64,000 bases of DNA. Source: Rhizobiales bacterium CCH3-A5. Lineage in GTDB: Bacteria; Pseudomonadota; Alphaproteobacteria; Rhizobiales; Beijerinckiaceae. How positions within the stretch are numbered: position 1 is the stretch's first letter; the number at the start of each line of letters is the position of its first letter. A model generated the notes under the pieces. It did no database searches and was not told the DNA's origin. It saw nothing but the letters and a program-made list of their open reading frames with translations. Shown here in pieces: positions 8,103 to 17,446 of the stretch. The stretch spans positions 1 through 64,000 of the forward strand of contig LSIB01000098.1 of NCBI GenBank assembly GCA_001556025.1. Reading direction: 5' to 3'. Both the position numbers and the translations under genes were made by a program.

Positions 8103-9038
8103 TTACGCCACCACGCTCTTGGCCAGCATGCAATGCACGCCCTTCGACCCGTTGACCGTCTGGGTGATGCGCAGATCGGCGGCGAGCGAACACAGCATAT
8201 AAGCCTGCTCGCGCGTCAGCTCCGTCCGCTCGCGGATCAGTCCGATCATTTCACGCAGCGCGTCCTGCGCGCAGATGTCGAGGTCCGGGTGCATCGCCAT
8301 GGTGATGTGATGGCTCGGCGTCTCGGCGCGCGGCGTGGTGAAGGACAGATCCTCGCGCAGGATGAACTCGAACGTGCCTTCCAGCGCGGTTTCGATCGCG
8401 GTGACGCAGACTTCTCCGTCGCCCTGCACGCCATGGCCGTCGCCACAGGAGAAAAGTCCGCCCTCGACGAAGACAGGCAGGTAGAGCGTGGCGCCCGCGC
8501 CCAGCTCCTTGTTGTCGAGATTGCCGCCGAAGGCGCGCGGGATCAGCGAGGTCTGCCGGCCCCAATGCGGCGGCGGGGCGGTGCCCATCACGCCGAAGAA
8601 GGGCGACAGCGACAGTTCCATGCCCCAGGGTAGGGTCCCGATGTTGCGCGCCGCATCGAGCCCGATATGGATCATCGCATGCCGGTCGAACTCCTCTGGC
8701 AGCGTGCCGGCGAGCGGCTTGATCAGGGTGTAGCCCCAGTCGGTCCGGAGCTTCACCTCCCTGATCCGCACCTCCAGCACCTGCCCGGGCTTCGCTCCCC
8801 TCACCGCGACCGGGCCGGTCAGGATATGGCCGGGCACCATGCGCTCGGCCTTGTCATGGATCTCGTGGATCTCGGGCAGCACGTGGAAGCCGCTCTTGGG
8901 CTGTTGGTCCGGGCCGCCGGTGACGGTGCGTATGGTGACGCTGTCGCCGCTCTCGATGGTCAGGATCGGCTTCAGCGCCGCGTCGAAATAGCCCCAATGG
9001 CAGGTCGACAGGCCGGCTTCGATCAGATGATGGCTCAT
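8103..9038 (-). CDS. Acetamidase/formamidase family protein
   Basis: The 311-residue protein belongs to the FmdA/AmdA family of zinc-dependent amidases, which hydrolyse formamide or short aliphatic amides to ammonia and the acid. Diagnostic stretches include PGHILTGPVAVRGAKPGQ, the glycine-rich FGGNLDNKELGAG and FSCGDGHGVQGDGEV, plus ETPSHHI. Length and order match family members. The substrate cannot be decided from sequence. The neighbouring DMT gene is on the same strand 19 bases upstream, so the two may be cotranscribed. Confidence 0.88.
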   Translation of the reverse strand: MSHHLIEAGLSTCHWGYFDAALKPILTIESGDSVTIRTVTGGPDQQPKSGFHVLPEIHEIHDKAERMVPGHILTGPVAVRGAKPGQVLEVRIREVKLRTDWGYTLIKPLAGTLPEEFDRHAMIHIGLDAARNIGTLPWGMELSLSPFFGVMGTAPPPHWGRQTSLIPRAFGGNLDNKELGAGATLYLPVFVEGGLFSCGDGHGVQGDGEVCVTAIETALEGTFEFILREDLSFTTPRAETPSHHITMAMHPDLDICAQDALREMIGLIRERTELTREQAYMLCSLAADLRITQTVNGSKGVHCMLAKSVVA

Positions 9039-9057
9039 GGCGGTCGAAATCCTGATC

Positions 9058-10137
9058 TCAGGGCGGGAGGGGTTCGGGCGTCGCCGGCTTGGCGCGCGCG
9101 TTCTTGCGGATGGTATAGAGCGTGGCGGAGATGACGATCGCCGCGCCGATCCATGTCGTCAGCGCCGGAATCTCGGCGAAGAAGACGAAGCCGGTCAAGC
9201 TCGCCAGGATCAGCCGGCTGAAATCGAGCGGAGCGAGCGCGGCTGCCTCGCCGACCTGATAGGCCCGCGTGATCAGCCATTGCCCGGCGGTACCGAACAG
9301 GCTGAGCACCGCGAGCCAGACCCATTGCTCGGGCGTCGGCGACACCCACCAGAGCCAGGCCGGCAGCGCGAGCGCCACGATCAGGATGAGGCCCTGCCAG
9401 AGCAGGATCGTCTCGGTGCGCTCGGTCATGGCCATCATCCGCACGCTGACGGTGATGCCGGCGCTGAACAGCGCGCCGCCCACCGCCATCATGGCGTTGA
9501 GGTCGAGCCCGTCGGTCGAGGGGTTGAGCATGATCAGCACGCCGGCAAAGCCGATGATGGTGGCGGCCCAGCGCCGCGCATCGACCTGTTCCTTCAGCAC
9601 CAGAACGGCTGCGATGGTGACGAACAGCACCTGGCTGAAACCGATCGCGGTGGCCTGCGCCAGGGGGATGCGGATCATCGCGGTGAAGCCGAGCAGCATC
9701 GCGATCAGCGTGACGACGCCGCGGACCAGTTGCAGGCCGGGTCGCGTCGTCCTGATCAGCACCGGCAGCGCGGCGCCCGCGAATGCGGCGATGACGAGGC
9801 TCATCACCACCTGCCGGACGAGCAGGATCTGCACCAGCGGGATCGCGGCCGCGACATGCTTGATCGCGCCGACCATCACCGCATAGACCAGCAGCGCCGC
9901 CATCATATAGACCGAGCCGCGCAGATTGGGGCTGGCCCCGCGCCACCAGATGGCGGCGCGCAGGCGGCGTGCGGCGATCCAGCCGGGCGGGACGGCCGGG
10001 ACGGCGGGCGCGGCCAGCACGATCGGCGGCGTCTCGGACGGCTCGCCTGTCGGCGGCGCGCGGAAGCCGTCCTCCTCGCCGGTTCCGTCCTCGCTGGCCG
10101 CGCGGCCCTGCCGCCCGGTGTCCCGGTCTTCGCTCAT
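9058..10137 (-). CDS. DMT-superfamily transporter (two EamA domains)
   Basis: The 359-residue protein has about ten predicted membrane segments arranged as two EamA repeats, the pattern of drug/metabolite exporters. A hydrophilic, proline-rich N-terminal extension of about 75 residues precedes the first helix (NLRGSVYMMAALLVYAV). The start MSEDRD at 10137 is preferred over longer frames with non-coding composition. The substrate is unknown. It may share a transcript with the acetamidase downstream. Confidence 0.85.
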   Translation of the reverse strand: MSEDRDTGRQGRAASEDGTGEEDGFRAPPTGEPSETPPIVLAAPAVPAVPPGWIAARRLRAAIWWRGASPNLRGSVYMMAALLVYAVMVGAIKHVAAAIPLVQILLVRQVVMSLVIAAFAGAALPVLIRTTRPGLQLVRGVVTLIAMLLGFTAMIRIPLAQATAIGFSQVLFVTIAAVLVLKEQVDARRWAATIIGFAGVLIMLNPSTDGLDLNAMMAVGGALFSAGITVSVRMMAMTERTETILLWQGLILIVALALPAWLWWVSPTPEQWVWLAVLSLFGTAGQWLITRAYQVGEAAALAPLDFSRLILASLTGFVFFAEIPALTTWIGAAIVISATLYTIRKNARAKPATPEPLPP

Positions 10138-10379
10138 CGCCCCAACCATCGGCCGGCGCATCGCGCATCGGGCCAGTCTGATAATCCTGCACGCAGGATC
10201 GGCGAAGCGGCGCGGGCTGGCCATGGGCCGTGGGGCATGGCGGCCCTGCATGCGTCGTCACGACGCTCGCACAGGGACGCCATTCGCGCTCCGGCCTGTC
10301 GGCCGGGTCGAAGGCCGTGTAGGAGCCGCGCCAGCGACTTGTTGAAGACCTGACGCCGGCACGGAGAACCTGCGACGCC

Positions 10380-11489
10380 ATGAGGGAGCTTCTGAGCGAT
10401 TTCCTTGGCGGCCTGCACTCGCTCTCGCCCAAACTCTTCCCCTATCGCCGCTTCGCTTTCGCGCTGCTGCTCGGCGGTATCGGCGGCTGGCTCTTCCTGC
10501 AGGCGCGGCTGCCGCTGCCCTGGATGCTGGGCTCGATGGTGGTCTGCACGGCCGCTGCCCTGCTGCGGTTGCCGGTTGCCGCCCCGCCCGTCATCCGCCC
10601 GCCGATGACGGCGGTGATCGGCGTCATGCTCGGGGCCGGCTTCAAGCCCGACATCGTGCAGCAATTGCCGAACTGGATCCCGACGCTTCTCGGCCTCGTC
10701 CTGTTCATGGTGGCCTGCGCGCTCTGCTGCGTCACCTATTTCCGCCGCGTGGCGGGGTTCGATCCGGTCACGGCCTTTTTCGCCGGCATGCCGGGAGGCC
10801 TCGTCGAGATGGTAACGGTTGGCGAGGAGAAGGGCGGCGATGCGCGCATCATCGCGCTGATCCATTCCGCCCGCATCCTGCTCGTGGTGATGACGCTGCC
10901 CTTCATCGTGCAGTGGATCGAGGGCGTTTCGCTCGGGGCGACGCGCGCGGCCGGTCCCTCGCTGGCGCAGACCCCGCTCGTCGCCGGGCTCGCGCTGGTC
11001 GCCTGCGGCCTCGCCGGCGTCGTCGTCGGGCACTGGCTCAGGCTGCCGGCCAAGCACCTGCTCGGACCCATGATCGTCAGCGCGGCCGTCCATCTGCTCG
11101 GCTGGAGCGATTCGGTTCCGCCCTTCGAGATCGTCAACGCGGCGCAACTCGTGCTGGGCGTCACCATCGGCTGCCGTTTCATCGGCACGGCCCCGGCCGT
11201 GATTCTGCGCGTGCTGATGCTGTCGGTCGGTTCGACCGTGATCCTGCTGGTGCTGACGCTGGTCTTCGCCTGGGCCGTGGCGCAGGTCTCGGTCCACCGC
11301 CACGTCCCGCTGATCCTGGCTTACTCGCCCGGCGGGCTCGCCGAAATGAGCCTGGTCGCGCTGGCCCTGCACACCGAGGTCGCCTTCGTGGCCGCCCACC
11401 ACATCATCCGGGTCTTTCTGGTGATGGTCAGCGCTGGCCCGATCTTTGGGGCGATGGGGCGCAAGGCCGGCGTGAAGCCACCGGAATAG
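10380..11489 (+). CDS. AbrB-family inner-membrane protein (duplicated AbrB domain)
   Basis: The 369-residue polytopic protein contains two copies of the Gram-negative AbrB membrane domain. Each copy has the LPWMLGSM / HLLGPMIVS type loop and the FFAGMPGGLVEM / AYSPGGLAEMSL element (near residues 135-150 and 315-325). The family is often annotated as a putative ammonia monooxygenase or transcriptional regulator, but the sequence says membrane protein. It is unrelated to the swapped-hairpin AbrB regulator. Its stop faces the stop of the next gene with one base between. Confidence 0.87.
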   Translation: MRELLSDFLGGLHSLSPKLFPYRRFAFALLLGGIGGWLFLQARLPLPWMLGSMVVCTAAALLRLPVAAPPVIRPPMTAVIGVMLGAGFKPDIVQQLPNWIPTLLGLVLFMVACALCCVTYFRRVAGFDPVTAFFAGMPGGLVEMVTVGEEKGGDARIIALIHSARILLVVMTLPFIVQWIEGVSLGATRAAGPSLAQTPLVAGLALVACGLAGVVVGHWLRLPAKHLLGPMIVSAAVHLLGWSDSVPPFEIVNAAQLVLGVTIGCRFIGTAPAVILRVLMLSVGSTVILLVLTLVFAWAVAQVSVHRHVPLILAYSPGGLAEMSLVALALHTEVAFVAAHHIIRVFLVMVSAGPIFGAMGRKAGVKPPE

Positions 11490-11490
11490 G

Positions 11491-12708
11491 TCACGCGGTC
11501 GCGGCCGCGAGCCCCCGCGCCAACCCGGCCGCCAAGGCCGCCTGCTGGCGCGCCAAGAAGGCCGCGCCGTCGCGGCGCTGCGGATCGCCGGCGCGTATTT
11601 CGGCAATCCGCCGGAGGAGGGCGTCTGCAAAGGCCTGCGACGTGTCGGCGAGCGTGAAATTGTCGGGAATCTCGGTGAAGCCACGGCAGGACAGGGCGGT
11701 CGCCACCGCAGGCAGCCCGAGCTGCATCGCCTGCACCGTCTTGAGCTGCACGCCCGTCCCGGCCCGGCTCGACAACGCGACGATCCGGCAGGCGCGCAAA
11801 AAATCGTCGGCGTCGGGCACACGGCCGAGCAGCACCACCTGTGGAGGCGGCTCGGCCATGCCCTGCGGCAGCCGGCCGGCAACGGCGATCGTCAGATCGG
11901 CGGGAAGCAGCGGGCAGATTTCGCGCAGGAACCAGTCGAGCCCGATGAAGTTCGGGGCCCAGCTCCAGGTTCCGATCAGGCCGATGTCGTAGGCCGGCTC
12001 CGATGGTGATTCCGATATTGGAGCAGCTTCGCCGGAGACCAGCGGCAGCACGGCGGCCTTGTGCTGATGAGCGGGCCCGAGCGCCGCCTTGTCCTCCTCG
12101 GCCAGCGTCCAGACGAAGCGCGTCTTCTCCCAGAGCCGGCGCTCGATCGCCTCCAGCAGCCTCGCCTCCCGGGCATAGAGCCAGGCGACGACCGGGTTGG
12201 GGGCATGGGCAGCGCTCTGGCGCGCCGAGACATGCTCGATGTTGTGCTCGACGAGCACGCAGGGGCCAAGCTCGAGCAACTCCGGAAACGCGCCCGGCAG
12301 CATCACCGAATTCAGGATCAGCGCGTCGAACGGCCCCCGCGCTCCCACCGCCTCGACCAGCCTTCCTTCACCGGCGAGCCTGAGCTTGGCGCAGGCGACC
12401 GGCAGGCCGGCTGCGAGCGACTTGGCGAGCCAGCGCAGCTTCTGCCCCTTGCCGACCTCGGCGTTCTCGATCGCGACATGGTCGATCACGACGCTGCGCG
12501 CCGGATCGGCCGGCGTTTCGCCCGGCCGCAGGAAGCCGAAGGCCGTCACCTCGTGGCGTGCGGCGCGCAAGGCCGAGAGGATCGCCGCGTTGGCGATCTC
12601 GAAGCCGGTATCCGGCTTTTCGACCGGGATAAGGGCGGTGAGGAAGGCGAGGCGCACAGGGTTGTCCGGTTCCGGGCTGGTCCGGCGAGGAAGGCCGTGT
12701 TTGCGCAT
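11491..12708 (-). CDS. Glycosyltransferase, GT-B fold (GT4/GT1-like)
   Basis: The 405-residue protein has two Rossmann-like halves. LAFLTALIPVEKPDTG at the N-terminus and VLVEHNIEH in the middle are typical of the Glyco_trans_1_4 group. A C-terminal donor-binding stretch GTGVQLKTVQAMQLGLPAVAT follows near residue 345-365. The ATG at 12708 is used; an in-frame TTG lies three codons upstream. It diverges from a family 2 glycosyltransferase, so both may serve one surface glycan. Confidence 0.83.
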   Translation of the reverse strand: MRKHGLPRRTSPEPDNPVRLAFLTALIPVEKPDTGFEIANAAILSALRAARHEVTAFGFLRPGETPADPARSVVIDHVAIENAEVGKGQKLRWLAKSLAAGLPVACAKLRLAGEGRLVEAVGARGPFDALILNSVMLPGAFPELLELGPCVLVEHNIEHVSARQSAAHAPNPVVAWLYAREARLLEAIERRLWEKTRFVWTLAEEDKAALGPAHQHKAAVLPLVSGEAAPISESPSEPAYDIGLIGTWSWAPNFIGLDWFLREICPLLPADLTIAVAGRLPQGMAEPPPQVVLLGRVPDADDFLRACRIVALSSRAGTGVQLKTVQAMQLGLPAVATALSCRGFTEIPDNFTLADTSQAFADALLRRIAEIRAGDPQRRDGAAFLARQQAALAAGLARGLAAATA

Positions 12709-12818
12709 GCCGGTCAAGAGCGGCCGCGCGCCATGCTGAAGGTCTCGTCTCTTGGCAGCCGCCTGTTTCGGCCGTCGCGCTCACCGAACCTTAAGCGGCC
12801 CTGTTTAGGCTCCCCGCC

Positions 12819-13871
12819 ATGGCGCCGACCTCACAGATGCTGATGGACGATCCCGAGGCCACTTCCATCCCGGTCGTGAGGGGCATGGACGGGCCGGAGA
12901 CCTTCGTCATCGTGGCGCAATCGTCGCCGGACGCGCTTGCCGGCATCGAATGCGTCGTCTGCGTGCCGACCTTCAGGCGGCCCGACATGCTGGAGGAGAC
13001 GCTGCGTTCGCTGGCCGCTCAGCAGGGCGGGCACGATTTCGCGGTCATCGTCGTCGAGAACGAAGGCGGCGCGCGCGAGGGCGCGGCCCGCGCCACGGCG
13101 TTGCTGGAGGCCGGCCTGTTCAAGGGCTTCGTCATCGTCGAGCCGCGGCAGGGCAACTGCAAGGCCTACAACGCCGCCTGGCGCTGCGCGCTGACGCGGC
13201 TGCCGGCACTGAGCTTCATCCTCGGGATCGACGACGACGAGCAGGCCGAGCCCGGCTGGCTCGACGCATTTCTCGCGGCGGCAAGGAACGCTCCGGCCGA
13301 TCTGTTCGGCGGAGCGGTGGTCCCACGTTTCGAGGACGCGTCGCGGAGTTGGCTCGCCGCCCACCCGGTCTTCCGCTCGCACTACGACACATCGGGCCCG
13401 GTCCCGATCCTCTATTCCAGCGCCAACTATCTCATCCGGCGCGCGGTCTTGGAGCGGCTCGGCTTTCCTTTCCTCGACGAGCGTTTCGATTTCACCGGCG
13501 GCGGCGACAGCGACTTCTTCACCCGCGCCAGGGCGGCGGGCTTTCGCTTCTGGTGGGTGCAGGAGGCGCTGCAGCGCGAGACCATGCCCGCCAGGCGCAC
13601 GCAATCGGACTGGATCTCGGCTCGCGCCCGGCGCAACGGTGCGATCTCGGCCGTGATCGAACGGCGCAGATATCCTGGATTGGCGGGGCGGCTGCGTGTT
13701 CTGGCGAAGTCGCTCGCCTTGCTCGGCGCGGCGCTGCCGCGTGGTCTCATCCTCGGCCTGAAGACCAGCTCAGGCCTGATCGGGCTCTATCACGCGCAGG
13801 TCGCGCTCGGGCGGCTCGCCTCTGAATTCGGCGTCGAGGCCGAGCAGTATCGCAAGCCCGAGGCGAACTGA
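12819..13871 (+). CDS. Family 2 glycosyltransferase
   Basis: The 350-residue GT-A fold enzyme starts its catalytic domain at about residue 44 (VVCVPTFRRPDMLEETLRSL). The metal-binding DXD equivalent is GIDDDEQ near 140, and FTGGGDSDFFTRA near 228 is the acceptor-side motif. A partly hydrophobic stretch near 290-320 may associate with the membrane. The first 40 residues are variable, so a later start is possible. It is likely a surface polysaccharide glycosyltransferase. Confidence 0.84.
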   Translation: MAPTSQMLMDDPEATSIPVVRGMDGPETFVIVAQSSPDALAGIECVVCVPTFRRPDMLEETLRSLAAQQGGHDFAVIVVENEGGAREGAARATALLEAGLFKGFVIVEPRQGNCKAYNAAWRCALTRLPALSFILGIDDDEQAEPGWLDAFLAAARNAPADLFGGAVVPRFEDASRSWLAAHPVFRSHYDTSGPVPILYSSANYLIRRAVLERLGFPFLDERFDFTGGGDSDFFTRARAAGFRFWWVQEALQRETMPARRTQSDWISARARRNGAISAVIERRRYPGLAGRLRVLAKSLALLGAALPRGLILGLKTSSGLIGLYHAQVALGRLASEFGVEAEQYRKPEAN

Positions 13872-13962
13872 GGCGGCCCCGGTCTCGCAGCGACGCCTCC
13901 CGATGACAGGCCAGCCTCCGCGATGCTAGGTAACGACGCCCTCGTTCAGGAGCCGCCACGCC

Positions 13963-15234
13963 TTGTCCGCCTCCCGCTCCATCCTGCTGATCATCGGCGG
14001 CGGCATCGCCGCCTATAAATGTCTGGAGCTGATCCGGCGGTTGAAGGATCGTGGCATCTCTTCCCGCGTCATCCTGACCAAGGCCGGCGAGCAATTCGTG
14101 ACGCCGCTCTCGGTCTCGGCGCTGGCTGGCGAGCGCTGCTTCACCGACCTGTTCTCGCTGACGGACGAGGCCGATATCGGCCATATCGCCCTGTCGCGCT
14201 CGACCGATCTTCTGGTCGTCGCCCCGGCCACCGCCGACCTCATCGCGAAGATGGCGACGGGACAGGCGAACGACCTCGCCACCACCGCGCTTCTCGCCAC
14301 CGACAAACGCGTGCTGATCGCGCCCGCGATGAACCCTCGAATGTGGGAGCATCCCGCCACCCGCCGCAACATGGCGCAGCTCGAACGCGACGGCGTCCTC
14401 GTCGTCGGCCCCAATAGCGGCGCGATGGCCGAGCGCGGCGAGAGCGGGCCGGGCCGCATGGCCGAGCCGATGGAAATTCTGGCTGCGATCGAGCAGGCCT
14501 TGTCCTCGCAGGCTCCCCCGCGCGCGATCGGTTTCCTCGGCCGGCTGCCCGGCGCGGCGGCGGGCGCCAATTCTTCGGAAACCAAGTCGCTCGCCGGTAA
14601 GCGCGTGCTGATCACCTCGGGCCCGACGCATGAGCCGATTGACCCGGTGCGCTACATCGCCAACCGCTCCTCGGGCAAACAGGGCCACGCCATCGCCGCT
14701 GCCGCCGCCGCCGCCGGGGCGCAGGTGACGCTGGTTTCAGGTCCGGTGACCGTGCCCGACCCTGCCGGCGCGACCACGATCCATGTCGAATCGGCGCGCG
14801 AGATGCTGGCCGCAGTGCAGGGGGCTCTCCCGGCCGATATCGCGATCTTCGCGGCCGCTGTCGCCGACTGGCGCGTCGCTGACGCCGCGCCCGAAAAGAT
14901 GAAGAAGGATGGCGGGGCGCTGCCTTCGCTCTCCCTCGTCGAAAACCCCGACATCCTCGCCACGGTCGCCGCGCTGAAGACCGGCCGGCCGGCCCTTGTC
15001 GTCGGATTCGCGGCCGAAACCGAACATGTCGTCGCCCACGCCCAGGCCAAGCTGGCAAAAAAGGGCTGCGACCTGATCGTCGCCAACGATGTCGGCGGCA
15101 CAGGCGTCATGGGCGGCGAGAGCAACACCGTGCATCTGGTCTCACGCGACGGCGTCGAGACCTGGCCGACACTGCCCAAGACCGAGGTCGCGAGCAGGCT
15201 CGTGGCGCATCTCGCCGGGCTGGCGACGCCGTGA
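13963..15234 (+). CDS. coaBC: Bifunctional phosphopantothenoylcysteine decarboxylase / phosphopantothenate-cysteine ligase
   Basis: CoaBC (Dfp) joins cysteine to phosphopantothenate with CTP and then decarboxylates the product, two steps of coenzyme A synthesis. The 423-residue protein has an N-terminal flavodoxin-like CoaC domain ([12 protein letters not shown] start, [17 protein letters not shown]). A CoaB domain begins near residue 210 ([18 protein letters not shown]), with the KMKK motif near 311 and ANDVGG near 375. The start is TTG, supported by AGGAG ten bases upstream and by the family's N-terminus. Its stop overlaps the GTG of dut. Confidence 0.95.
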   Translation: MSASRSILLIIGGGIAAYKCLELIRRLKDRGISSRVILTKAGEQFVTPLSVSALAGERCFTDLFSLTDEADIGHIALSRSTDLLVVAPATADLIAKMATGQANDLATTALLATDKRVLIAPAMNPRMWEHPATRRNMAQLERDGVLVVGPNSGAMAERGESGPGRMAEPMEILAAIEQALSSQAPPRAIGFLGRLPGAAAGANSSETKSLAGKRVLITSGPTHEPIDPVRYIANRSSGKQGHAIAAAAAAAGAQVTLVSGPVTVPDPAGATTIHVESAREMLAAVQGALPADIAIFAAAVADWRVADAAPEKMKKDGGALPSLSLVENPDILATVAALKTGRPALVVGFAAETEHVVAHAQAKLAKKGCDLIVANDVGGTGVMGGESNTVHLVSRDGVETWPTLPKTEVASRLVAHLAGLATP

Positions 15235-15713
15235 GCGAGGCTTTGACGATCGCCTTCGTCCGCCTGCTGCATGGCGAGGGCCTTCCGTCGCCCGCCTATG
15301 AGAGCGAAGGCGCGGCCGGCATGGATCTGCGCGCCGCATTGCCCGATGGCGAGGCGCTGGCACTGGCGTCCGGTGAGACGGCACTGGTCCCGACCGGGTT
15401 GAGCCTGCAGATCCCGCCCGGCTTCGAGGGGCAGGTTCGGCCGCGCTCCGGGCTCGCGGCAAAGCATGGCGTCACCGTGCTGAACGCGCCGGGCACGATC
15501 GACAGCGACTATCGCGGCGAGGTCAAAGTCATCCTGATCAACCATGGCTCTGCGCCGTTCGTCATTGTGCGGGGCGACCGCATCGCCCAACTCGTCATCG
15601 CGCCCGTGACGCGCGCCGTGCTGGCTGATGCAGCTTCGCTCGACGAGACCGCGCGCGGATCCGGCGGCTTCGGTTCGACCGGCGTCGCGGGCGGCAAGGC
15701 GTCGCGGTCATGA
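15231..15713 (+). CDS. dut: dUTP diphosphatase
   Basis: The enzyme converts dUTP to dUMP and pyrophosphate, keeping uracil out of DNA and feeding dTMP synthesis. The 160-residue protein has all five trimeric dUTPase motifs: [36 protein letters not shown] and the C-terminal [10 protein letters not shown]. It starts with GTG, sharing GTGA with the coaBC stop; coaBC-dut pairing is common in proteobacteria. Its own stop overlaps the next gene in ATGA. Confidence 0.96.
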   Translation: MSEALTIAFVRLLHGEGLPSPAYESEGAAGMDLRAALPDGEALALASGETALVPTGLSLQIPPGFEGQVRPRSGLAAKHGVTVLNAPGTIDSDYRGEVKVILINHGSAPFVIVRGDRIAQLVIAPVTRAVLADAASLDETARGSGGFGSTGVAGGKASRS

Positions 15714-16162
15714 TGCTGCTCTCGCGCCGCAGCCTGCTCGCCATCGCCGCCGTGGTCGATGTCGCGCTGCATGCCCGCCCGACGCCGGTTGCGGCAAAAC
15801 TGCTGGCTGCGCGCCACGATCTGCCGCCGCGCCATCTCGAGACGCTACTGCAGGCGCTGGTCAGGGCAGGCATCCTCAAGGGGGTGCGCGGCCCGCGCGG
15901 AGGTTATGAACTCGCCCGGGAGCGCCGGCGCATCACCGCCGGCGAGATCGCGCGTGCCGCCATGCTGACCGATTCGGACGAGGCGCTCGGGCCGCTGCCG
16001 ACGTCGCTGCTGGTCGAGAACGTGATTGCCCCGCAGGTGGAGCAGGCCTCGCAAGCCTTCTTGGCTGTCCTCGATGCTGTGACGGTGGCCGAGTTGTGCC
16101 GGCAGGCCGAGGCGGCAAAGGCCGTCGATAGCGGTGACGCCAGTCATGATTTCACAATATAA
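15710..16162 (+). CDS. Rrf2-family transcriptional regulator
   Basis: The 150-residue winged-helix protein shows the Rrf2 pattern: [26 protein letters not shown] as helix-turn-helix, then [13 protein letters not shown] as the wing, and TAGEI. It has only one cysteine (Cys130) and lacks the three-cysteine cluster of IscR/NsrR, so an iron-sulfur cofactor is unlikely. It follows dut with an ATGA overlap and precedes cysK by 87 bases. By analogy with CymR, an Rrf2 protein that senses cysteine supply through CysK, it may regulate cysK; that is inference. Confidence 0.87.
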   Translation: MMLLSRRSLLAIAAVVDVALHARPTPVAAKLLAARHDLPPRHLETLLQALVRAGILKGVRGPRGGYELARERRRITAGEIARAAMLTDSDEALGPLPTSLLVENVIAPQVEQASQAFLAVLDAVTVAELCRQAEAAKAVDSGDASHDFTI

Positions 16163-16249
16163 ATCTGTATATCGTTACGTTTATCGACAACATCTGTGAA
16201 TTGCGCTAGCCTCTCCCTAAATCAGAAGCTCATCCTGAGGAGGATTCCG
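16163..16249 (+). promoter_or_regulatory. AT-rich leader between rrf2 and cysK, probable cysK promoter/operator
   Basis: The 87-bp spacer opens with an AT-rich run (16155-16200) in a GC-rich context. It holds two similar blocks, tatcgttacg and tatcgacaac. TTCACA and TGTGAA flank the run as an inverted pair (16151-16156 and 16194-16199). A strong ribosome site (gaggagg at 16237-16243) precedes the cysK ATG. It is a candidate site for the adjacent Rrf2 protein. Confidence 0.45.
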
Positions 16250-17236
16250 ATGTCCGAGGCCGTCCGCAAGCTCCACCCCGCCCCCACCAGAACGCCCGGC
16301 CGCGGCCGCGTCTACGACTCGATCACCGACACGATCGGCGACACGCCTCTGGTCAGGCTGAACCGCCTGCCGGCCGAGCGCGGCGTCAAGGCGACGATCC
16401 TCGCCAAGCTCGAATTCTTCAACCCGATCTCCAGCGTCAAGGACCGCATCGGCGTCAACATGATCGACGCGCTGGAAGCCTCGGGCGCGTTGAAGCCCGG
16501 CGGCACGCTGATCGAGCCGACCTCCGGCAACACCGGCATCGCGCTCGCCTTCGTCGCGGCCGCGCGCGGCTACCGGCTGATACTCGTCATGCCGGAGACG
16601 ATGTCGCTGGAGCGCCGCAAGATGCTGGCGCTGCTCGGCGCGGAACTCGTGCTGACGCCCGGTCCCGGCGGCATGCGCGGCGCGGTCGCCAGGGCCGAGG
16701 AACTCAAGGCCGAGATTCCGGGCGCGATCATCCCGCAGCAGTTCGAGAACCCGTCCAATCCCGAAATCCACCGCCGGACGACGGCCGAGGAAATCTGGAA
16801 CGACACCAACGGCAAGGTCGACATCTTCATCTCGGGCGTCGGCACCGGCGGCACCATCACCGGCGTGGGCCAAGTCCTTAAGGCCAAGAATCCGGGCGTA
16901 AAAATCATCGCGGTCGAGCCGGAGGATTCCCCGGTGCTGTCTGGCGGCGCGCCCGGCCCGCACAAGATCCAGGGCATCGGCGCGGGCTTCGTGCCCGGCA
17001 TCCTCGACCGCTCGGTCATCGACGAGGTTGTCACCGTCGGCAACCAGACCTCCTTCGAGACCTCGCGCGCTCTTGCGAAGGCCGAAGGCATTCCGGCCGG
17101 CATCTCGTCGGGCGCGGCGGTGGCCGCCGCGCTCGAGGTCGGCGCGCGCCCGGAGAACGCCGGCAAGACGATCGTGGTGATCATCCCCTCCTTCGCGGAG
17201 CGCTACATTTCGAGCGCGCTGTTCGAAGGGCTTTGA
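16250..17236 (+). CDS. cysK: Cysteine synthase A (O-acetylserine sulfhydrylase)
   Basis: The PLP enzyme makes cysteine from O-acetylserine and sulfide. In the 328-residue protein the PLP lysine is Lys64 in [10 protein letters not shown], the substrate loop TSGNTG is at 91-96, and the phosphate-binding [10 protein letters not shown] is near 200. The N-terminus is about 20 residues longer than in many homologues. The start at 16250 is fixed by the gaggagg ribosome site. Its location after coaBC-dut-rrf2 ties cysteine supply to cysteine-consuming CoA synthesis. Confidence 0.95.
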   Translation: MSEAVRKLHPAPTRTPGRGRVYDSITDTIGDTPLVRLNRLPAERGVKATILAKLEFFNPISSVKDRIGVNMIDALEASGALKPGGTLIEPTSGNTGIALAFVAAARGYRLILVMPETMSLERRKMLALLGAELVLTPGPGGMRGAVARAEELKAEIPGAIIPQQFENPSNPEIHRRTTAEEIWNDTNGKVDIFISGVGTGGTITGVGQVLKAKNPGVKIIAVEPEDSPVLSGGAPGPHKIQGIGAGFVPGILDRSVIDEVVTVGNQTSFETSRALAKAEGIPAGISSGAAVAAALEVGARPENAGKTIVVIIPSFAERYISSALFEGL

Positions 17237-17273
17237 GCGCCAGGCTGGCAGATCCTCGGGTCGGCCACCATGC

Positions 17274-17424
17274 CCCTTCCCTTCTCCCGGATGGGAGAAG
17301 GTAGCCCGGCGGGCCGGACGAGGGCCTGCCGGCGCCGCATGAGGCGCAACGGCTCCGTCTCGCCTCTTAACAAGCCAGCGGCGGTCCCTTCACCCTGCCC
17401 TTTTCCCATCCGGGAGAGGGGCTC
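17274..17424. repeat. Palindromic intergenic repeat between cysK and the VOC gene
   Basis: The convergent gap holds two inverted copies of a palindromic element. The left copy has stem arms ccttctccc / gggagaagg at 17280-17288 and 17293-17301. The right copy (17398-17420) reads as its near reverse complement. Elements of this wording are dispersed between genes in many Hyphomicrobiales. It could act as a bidirectional transcription stop for the two facing genes. Confidence 0.7.
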
Positions 17425-17446
17425 ACCGTTGTGCCACGACACAGCG

